A model generated the notes under the pieces. It ran no database searches. It saw only the letters and a program-made list of their open reading frames with translations, and was not told the origin of the DNA. The translations under genes and the position numbers were made by a program. From contig CAYTGN010000002.1 of assembly GCA_964437415.1 (NCBI GenBank), positions 251,827 to 315,826 on the forward strand: 64,000 bases of DNA. The letters run 5' to 3'. Source of the stretch: CADEDV01 sp964437415 (GTDB taxonomy: Bacteria > Bacteroidota > Bacteroidia > Chitinophagales > Chitinophagaceae). Below, in pieces: positions 59,897-64,000 of this stretch; the stretch's first letter is position 1; each line of letters begins with the position of its first letter.

Positions 59897-61402
59897 ATGA
59901 AATTTCCTTCTGCTTTTCTTTTGTTGTTGCTTTATAGCTGCAGCACTTCAAATCCCGTGGCAGTTCATAAAACAGAACCGCCTTCAGCACCAAAAGCAAT
60001 GAGAGAATTCAGGGCGGCATGGGTGGCCACCGTAGCCAATATCAACTGGCCCAGCAAACCGGGACTGGATGTAGCTGAGCAGAAAAAAGAAGCTGTCGCT
60101 TTGCTTGACTTTTTACAGCAGCACCATTTCAATGCAGTCATCTTCCAGGTGCGGCCGCAATGTGATGCTTTATACAAAAGTGATCTTGAGCCATGGTCTT
60201 ATTATTTAACCGGAAAACAAGGCCAGGCGCCTTCTCCTTATTATGATCCTTTGGAATTTTGGGTGGAAGAAGCCCACAACCGCGGTCTGGAACTGCATGT
60301 TTGGCTGAACCCATACCGGGCCCATCACAAAGACGGGAAAGAAATAACCGAACATTCCATTGTTAAAAAACGTCCGGAACTGGCCCTTTACCTCAAAGAA
60401 GGATACTGGTGGCTCGACCCGGCGCAGCAGGGCACACAGGATCATTCCACAGCTGTGGTGATGGACCTGGTGAAACGCTACGATATTGACGGTGTCCATT
60501 TTGATGATTACTTCTATCCCTACCCTTCCTATAATTTGGGTGAAGATTTTCCTGATTCGGTAAGTTGGTCTGCCTACCAGCAAAGCGGGGGCAAGCTGTC
60601 AAGGGGCGACTGGCGCAGAAACGCTGTGAATGTTTTTATTGAACGATTGTATAAAAATATCAAAACTGAAAAGCCGCATGTAAAATTCGGGCTGAGCCCC
60701 TTTGGTATCTGGCGTCCTGGCTATCCCGAATCCATCGGGGGATTTGATCAATATGAGCAGTTATATGCTGATGCAAAGCTGTGGCTGAATAAAGGCTGGA
60801 TAGATTATTTCACCCCGCAGCTTTACTGGCCCATCAACCGGATGGCGCAAAGTTTCCCCGTGTTGCTGGGATGGTGGGCAGAAGAAAATACGATGAAAAG
60901 ACATTTATGGCCGGGCATCAGCGTGAGCAGAGATACCAGTGCAAGGAATGTAAATGAGATCATGAGCCAGTTGATGATCAGCCGCGGCATGTTGCCGCAA
61001 AGCAAAGGCGTGGTGCACTGGAGCATTTCATCCGTTACCCGCAACCCGCCGATGGCAAAGGCGTTGATTGACGGGCCTTATAAGAATAGCGCATTGGTGC
61101 CTGCCACAGCCTGGCTGGATAATAAAGCCCCGGTAGCCCCTGCTGTTGTGGTAAATGAAAAAAACGATGAAGTGATCCTTTCATGGACCCACCCGGATGA
61201 AAAAGATGTTTTCCGCTGGGTGGTCTATCACCAATATGGCAACAACAGGACATGGACGATCCTGAACCGGCATGACAGATCGCTTACGATGAAAAAAACA
61301 AACGGGGAAAACGCAAATAAAACGGCGCTAACAAAAATAGCCGTAACGGCTGTGGACAGAACAGGCAATGAAAGTGTATTGACTGAACATCAAATAAAAT
61401 AA
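59897..61402 (+). CDS. GH10-like (DUF187/GHL10) lipoprotein
   Basis: 501 residues. Lipoprotein signal MKFPSAFLLLLLYSCSTS (Cys 15). The glycosyl-hydrolase-like TIM barrel starts at MREFRAAWVATVANINWPSK (about 35-54) and contains HHFNAVIFQVRPQCDALY, GLELHVWLNPYRAHH (about 130-144), YDIDGVHFDDYFYPYPSY (about 190-207), and later KGWIDYFTPQLYWPIN. A C-terminal fibronectin-type domain (about 410-500, VAPAVVVNEKNDEVILSW) follows. Family GHL10 is thought to act on bacterial envelope or host glycans; substrate unproven. Divergent from the GlmU-like gene. Confidence 0.92.
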   Translation: MKFPSAFLLLLLYSCSTSNPVAVHKTEPPSAPKAMREFRAAWVATVANINWPSKPGLDVAEQKKEAVALLDFLQQHHFNAVIFQVRPQCDALYKSDLEPWSYYLTGKQGQAPSPYYDPLEFWVEEAHNRGLELHVWLNPYRAHHKDGKEITEHSIVKKRPELALYLKEGYWWLDPAQQGTQDHSTAVVMDLVKRYDIDGVHFDDYFYPYPSYNLGEDFPDSVSWSAYQQSGGKLSRGDWRRNAVNVFIERLYKNIKTEKPHVKFGLSPFGIWRPGYPESIGGFDQYEQLYADAKLWLNKGWIDYFTPQLYWPINRMAQSFPVLLGWWAEENTMKRHLWPGISVSRDTSARNVNEIMSQLMISRGMLPQSKGVVHWSISSVTRNPPMAKALIDGPYKNSALVPATAWLDNKAPVAPAVVVNEKNDEVILSWTHPDEKDVFRWVVYHQYGNNRTWTILNRHDRSLTMKKTNGENANKTALTKIAVTAVDRTGNESVLTEHQIK

Positions 61403-61406
61403 ATGA

Positions 61407-61430
61407 AAATGCTCCCTTTCAGGAGCATTT
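61407..61430. terminator. Weak hairpin between convergent genes
   Basis: AAATGCTCC (61407-61415) and GGAGCATTT (61422-61430) pair over nine bases with a six-base loop. There is no T run on the plus side; on the minus side it is followed by a T-rich stretch. Confidence 0.5.
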
Positions 61431-61459
61431 CAAAACAATGGTAAGCAGTCGGTTTTGGT

Positions 61460-61906
61460 TTACCATTTATCAACTTCTTCGTTGTTATCTGCTGCTGTGT
61501 TGTTGCTTTCAGCTATGGGGGTAACTTCCGCTTCGACTTCAGCCTCCGGTGCCTTTTCTGCAACAGTTGCAGTCACTTCTGCAACCGGTTCACCGCCGTT
61601 CATTTCATCCGGCACTTCATCATGGTTGAAAGCATCAAAATCAAAATCAGGCATCAGTTCTGTTTTTACATAATCAACCGCCTCATTCAACGCTTTGATG
61701 AATTTGTTGAAATCTTCTTTGTAAAGAAAGATCTTGTGCCTGTCATACCCGTTGTCGTCAAAACGTTTCCGGCTCTCGGTGATGGTAAGGTAATAATCAT
61801 TGCCACGGGTTGCTCTTACATCAAAGAAGTAGGTCCTTCTCTTTCCGGCACGAATCCTCTTGCTGTAGATGCTCTCCATTTTCTTGTCGTTGTTCTCGTA
61901 CGCCAC
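61460..61906 (-). CDS. PUR family DNA/RNA-binding protein (DUF3276)
   Basis: 148 residues. The N-terminal 85 residues form a PUR-alpha-like domain, with SIYSKRIRAGKRRTYFFDVRA (about 12-32) and YYLTITESRKRF, and HKIFLYKEDFNKFIKALNEAVDYV (about 56-79). The rest is an acidic, alanine- and glutamate-rich disordered tail (about 95-148), ending NNEEVDKW. Bacterial PUR proteins bind single-stranded DNA and RNA. It has its own near-perfect Bacteroidota promoter at 61955-61985. Located convergently to the GH10-like gene. Confidence 0.92.
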   Translation of the reverse strand: MAYENNDKKMESIYSKRIRAGKRRTYFFDVRATRGNDYYLTITESRKRFDDNGYDRHKIFLYKEDFNKFIKALNEAVDYVKTELMPDFDFDAFNHDEVPDEMNGGEPVAEVTATVAEKAPEAEVEAEVTPIAESNNTAADNNEEVDKW

Positions 61907-61954
61907 AATTGTAAGTTTTGCAGTTTAAAAAATCACATTAGGTTTTGGAAGTCA

Positions 61955-61985
61955 CAAATATAGAGATGTTTTGGAAACAGCCAAA
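61955..61985 (-). promoter_or_regulatory. Promoter of the PUR-family gene
   Basis: Leftward TTTG (61985-61982), a spacer of exactly 19 bases, then TATATTTG (61962-61955). This is an exact match to TTTG-N19-TAnnTTTG. It leaves a leader of about 45 bases before the ATG at 61906. Confidence 0.6.
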
Positions 61986-62016
61986 TCGGAAGCAAAAAAA
62001 CGCAGGCATTCCGAAA

Positions 62017-63873
62017 TCAGCGATCCCCCTGTCTTTCCTGCTCCTGCTGGCGGGCATAAAGGCCTGCATAATAGCCGTCTTTGATACTGACGAGTTGCTG
62101 ATGGGTGCCCTGCTCCACGATTTCACCGTCTTCCAGCACCACGATCCTGTCGAAATCAAACAGGGAAAATATGCGGTGGGTGATAATAATGGCTGTTTTG
62201 TCACGCAGGTATTCGTTCAGGTTATGTATGATCTCTTTTTCGGTTTTGGCATCCACGGCGCTGAGACAATCATCAAAGATCACCAGGTTGGGCTGTTTGA
62301 TCATAGCCCGTGCAATGGATATCCTTTGTTTCTGGCCACCACTCAGCGTTACTCCCCTTTCGCCGATCATGGTCTGGTATTTTTCTGAAAATCCCATGAT
62401 CTCATGGTGTACACAAGCTTGCCTTGCCGCTTTTTCAATAGCTGCATCATCGGCATTTTCCATACCAAATGCGATATTGTTGGCTACCGTGTCGCTGAAT
62501 AAAAAAACATCCTGCGGCACAAAACTGATCTGTTCCCTTAATTTGGTCAGCTTTATTTGATCTATGGGTATTCCGTCGAGTTCTATTTTCCCCCTGGTAG
62601 CATCATACATCCTCAACAGCAGTTGCGCCACCGTTGACTTTCCGCTGCCTGTTCTTCCAACTATTGCTACCTTTTGCCCCTTCTTTATTTCAAGAGCGAA
62701 GTTTTTAAGTGCATGTATGCCTGTGTGATTGTAAATAAAATCTACATTATCAAAGCGGATATTTCCCTGCAATGAAAAAGCTACAGGTTGTTCAGGTTCA
62801 CTGATGGAAGGTGTTGTTTGAAGAAATTCATTGATGCGTTTCTGCGAAGCGGCGGCCCGCTGCATCATGCTGGCAGTTAGCCCGATGGCGCTGACGGGAA
62901 AGGTGAGCATATTGATATACATCACAAATTCCACGATGGTGTCAATACCTATATTATGACCGCCATTGATATAATACAAGCCTCCTATCATAATGGTCAG
63001 TAAGGTGCTGATCCCGATGAGCAGTGTGATAGAAGGAAAATAAATTGCTTCGACTTTGGCAAGACCAATGGCATTTTTCCGGTATTCTTCACTGTTTTTC
63101 TGAAAAAAACCAAACATGGCTTTTTCCTGCACAAATGATTTGATCACCCTGATACCGGAATAAGATTCCTGGGCATTGGTGGTGAGATCAGAAAGAGATT
63201 CCTGTATTTTCTCACTCTTCCGGTGAATGGTGCTGTTCACATAGTAGATCGTTATGGCAAGTATTGGCAATGGCGCCAATACATAAAGGGTAAGCAGCGG
63301 ATCCCTTTTATACATAAAAAAGACAGTGAGAGAAATAACAGCAACCAGGTTACTGAGATACATGATGGTCGGCCCGGTAAACATCCTCACCCGGCTCACA
63401 TCTTCAGCAATACGGTTCATCAGGTCGCCGGTGCTGTGGGTTTTGTAAAATGCTGAATCCAGCAGTTGGTAGTGGCGATAAACTTCGTTTTTCTGATCAA
63501 ACTCAATATGCCGGCTCATCACAATAATAGTTTGCCGCATCAGGAAAAGAAATACACCCCTTATCAATGCCAGAACCAATATGGTTATACCGCAAAGTGC
63601 TACTACCTTACCCACACTGCTCATTCCTTCTACCTGCTGAATGAATTTTTGCACCAGTACATCATAGTCAGGGGAAATGGTTTTAGGTTTATACCCGGGC
63701 AGGTTCAATGACCGCTGTACAAAATCAATTACAAAACCGGTTACTTGCGGCGCCAGTACGTTGAAGTAGTTAGACAGGAAAACAAACAGGATCCCTACAC
63801 CCAGCCTCACCCTGTATTTCCAGAAATATTTATTGAGAGCCTTTAAATGCTTCAAGAAAATGATTTGGCGCAA
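62017..63873 (-). CDS. ABC transporter, fused permease and ATP-binding (exporter type)
   Basis: 618 residues, half-transporter. The membrane domain (about 1-340) has six helices, beginning KYRVRLGVGILFVFLSNYFN and including VVALCGITILVLALIRGVFLFLM and ITLLIGISTLLTIMIGGLYY. The ATPase domain shows Walker A GRTGSGKST (about 405-413), Q-loop FVPQDVFLFSD, signature LSGGQKQR (about 513-520), Walker B LVIFDDCLSAVDAKTE and the switch His in IIITHRIFS. It works as a homodimer or heterodimer, exporting lipid, drug or peptide; the substrate is not indicated. Possibly an MsbA/multidrug-type exporter. First gene visible at this end on the minus strand. Confidence 0.93.
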   Translation of the reverse strand: MRQIIFLKHLKALNKYFWKYRVRLGVGILFVFLSNYFNVLAPQVTGFVIDFVQRSLNLPGYKPKTISPDYDVLVQKFIQQVEGMSSVGKVVALCGITILVLALIRGVFLFLMRQTIIVMSRHIEFDQKNEVYRHYQLLDSAFYKTHSTGDLMNRIAEDVSRVRMFTGPTIMYLSNLVAVISLTVFFMYKRDPLLTLYVLAPLPILAITIYYVNSTIHRKSEKIQESLSDLTTNAQESYSGIRVIKSFVQEKAMFGFFQKNSEEYRKNAIGLAKVEAIYFPSITLLIGISTLLTIMIGGLYYINGGHNIGIDTIVEFVMYINMLTFPVSAIGLTASMMQRAAASQKRINEFLQTTPSISEPEQPVAFSLQGNIRFDNVDFIYNHTGIHALKNFALEIKKGQKVAIVGRTGSGKSTVAQLLLRMYDATRGKIELDGIPIDQIKLTKLREQISFVPQDVFLFSDTVANNIAFGMENADDAAIEKAARQACVHHEIMGFSEKYQTMIGERGVTLSGGQKQRISIARAMIKQPNLVIFDDCLSAVDAKTEKEIIHNLNEYLRDKTAIIITHRIFSLFDFDRIVVLEDGEIVEQGTHQQLVSIKDGYYAGLYARQQEQERQGDR

Positions 63874-63958
63874 AATTAGAGTAGTGACAAGAAATAATAA
63901 GGGTTATTTGATTGCTGGCAAGCCTGCCTGATAACATCGTGAATTTTTTCAAATTGAT

Positions 63959-63989
63959 TTTGCTGTTTATGGCTGCACTCTTACTTTTG
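63959..63989 (+). promoter_or_regulatory. Promoter of a gene beyond the right edge
   Basis: TTTG (63959-63962), a 19-base spacer, then TACTTTTG (63982-63989), an exact TTTG-N19-TAnnTTTG match. The downstream gene lies outside the window. Confidence 0.5.
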
Positions 63990-64000
63990 CGCCGGAGAGA

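Noticed and set aside
1..64000. tRNA, rRNA, riboswitch, complete insertion sequence or prophage
   Set aside because: No tRNA-like arm sequences, conserved rRNA blocks, transposase or phage structural genes were found on either strand by eye; short RNAs could be missed.

Overview
The window looks like a chromosomal segment of a Bacteroidota bacterium, most likely of the Chitinophagaceae type. The signs are a gliding/type IX secretion (T9SS) C-terminal domain protein paired with a PorP/SprF protein, many Sec and Tat lipoproteins, PUR-family and PafA-like proteins, a BlaI/M56 pair, promoter-like TTTG-N19-TAnnTTTG sequences, and few Shine-Dalgarno sites. I saw no rRNA, tRNA, CRISPR array, prophage or full insertion sequence. 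The lineage is inferred from gene content, not from a marker-gene comparison.

Layout. 1-7 kb: a cut secreted protein, an OmdA-type protein, GNAT, AraC and VOC genes, a DUF4403 lipoprotein, GtrA and argS. 7.2-9.4 kb: a BlaI repressor with a palindromic operator and an M56/BlaR1-like membrane peptidase. 9.4-14.7 kb: an operon for a 1428-residue PKD-repeat, T9SS-type surface protein and its PorP/SprF partner, followed by an AT-rich gap of about 0.7 kb. 15.4-20.3 kb: a frameshifted LEA-2 lipoprotein gene, an HMA-domain protein, pyrE, Nudix, thioesterase, coaD, pyrB and pyrR. 20.3-28.6 kb: an outer-membrane barrel, an SMP-30 family lipoprotein, a nucleoside-recognition membrane protein, ychF and a 1164-residue outer-membrane protein.

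28.7-39.9 kb is the most coherent accessory region: two divergent operons that together look like a 3-keto-sugar (oxidise-then-cleave) glycoside pathway. The leftward operon holds a Gfo/Idh/MocA oxidoreductase, a TIM-barrel isomerase, a c-type cytochrome and a DUF1080 (3-keto-disaccharide hydrolase family) lipoprotein. It is interrupted by a 458-bp element carrying a GxxExxY gene between 25-bp inverted repeats. The rightward operon holds an MFS transporter, a Tat-exported TIM-barrel protein, two tandem GMC dehydrogenases with a Cys-rich FeS-like motif, a gluconate-2-dehydrogenase-subunit-3-like Tat protein and another Tat-signal TIM-barrel protein. In the proposed model, sugars are oxidised at C3 in the periplasm with electrons passed to cytochrome c, the keto-glycoside is cleaved there, and the keto-sugar is imported and reduced or isomerised inside.

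40-64 kb is mostly housekeeping and envelope genes: propeller-like secreted proteins, an M24 peptidase whose start codon sits directly after a terminator, a repeat lipoprotein, a metallophosphoesterase with an in-frame palindromic repeat, a PafA-like phosphatase, an acyl-CoA-binding protein, a glycosyltransferase/flippase/FkbM polysaccharide group, a KefC/KefF-like potassium efflux pair, tpiA, a GlmU-like protein, a GH10-like lipoprotein, a PUR-family protein and an ABC exporter.
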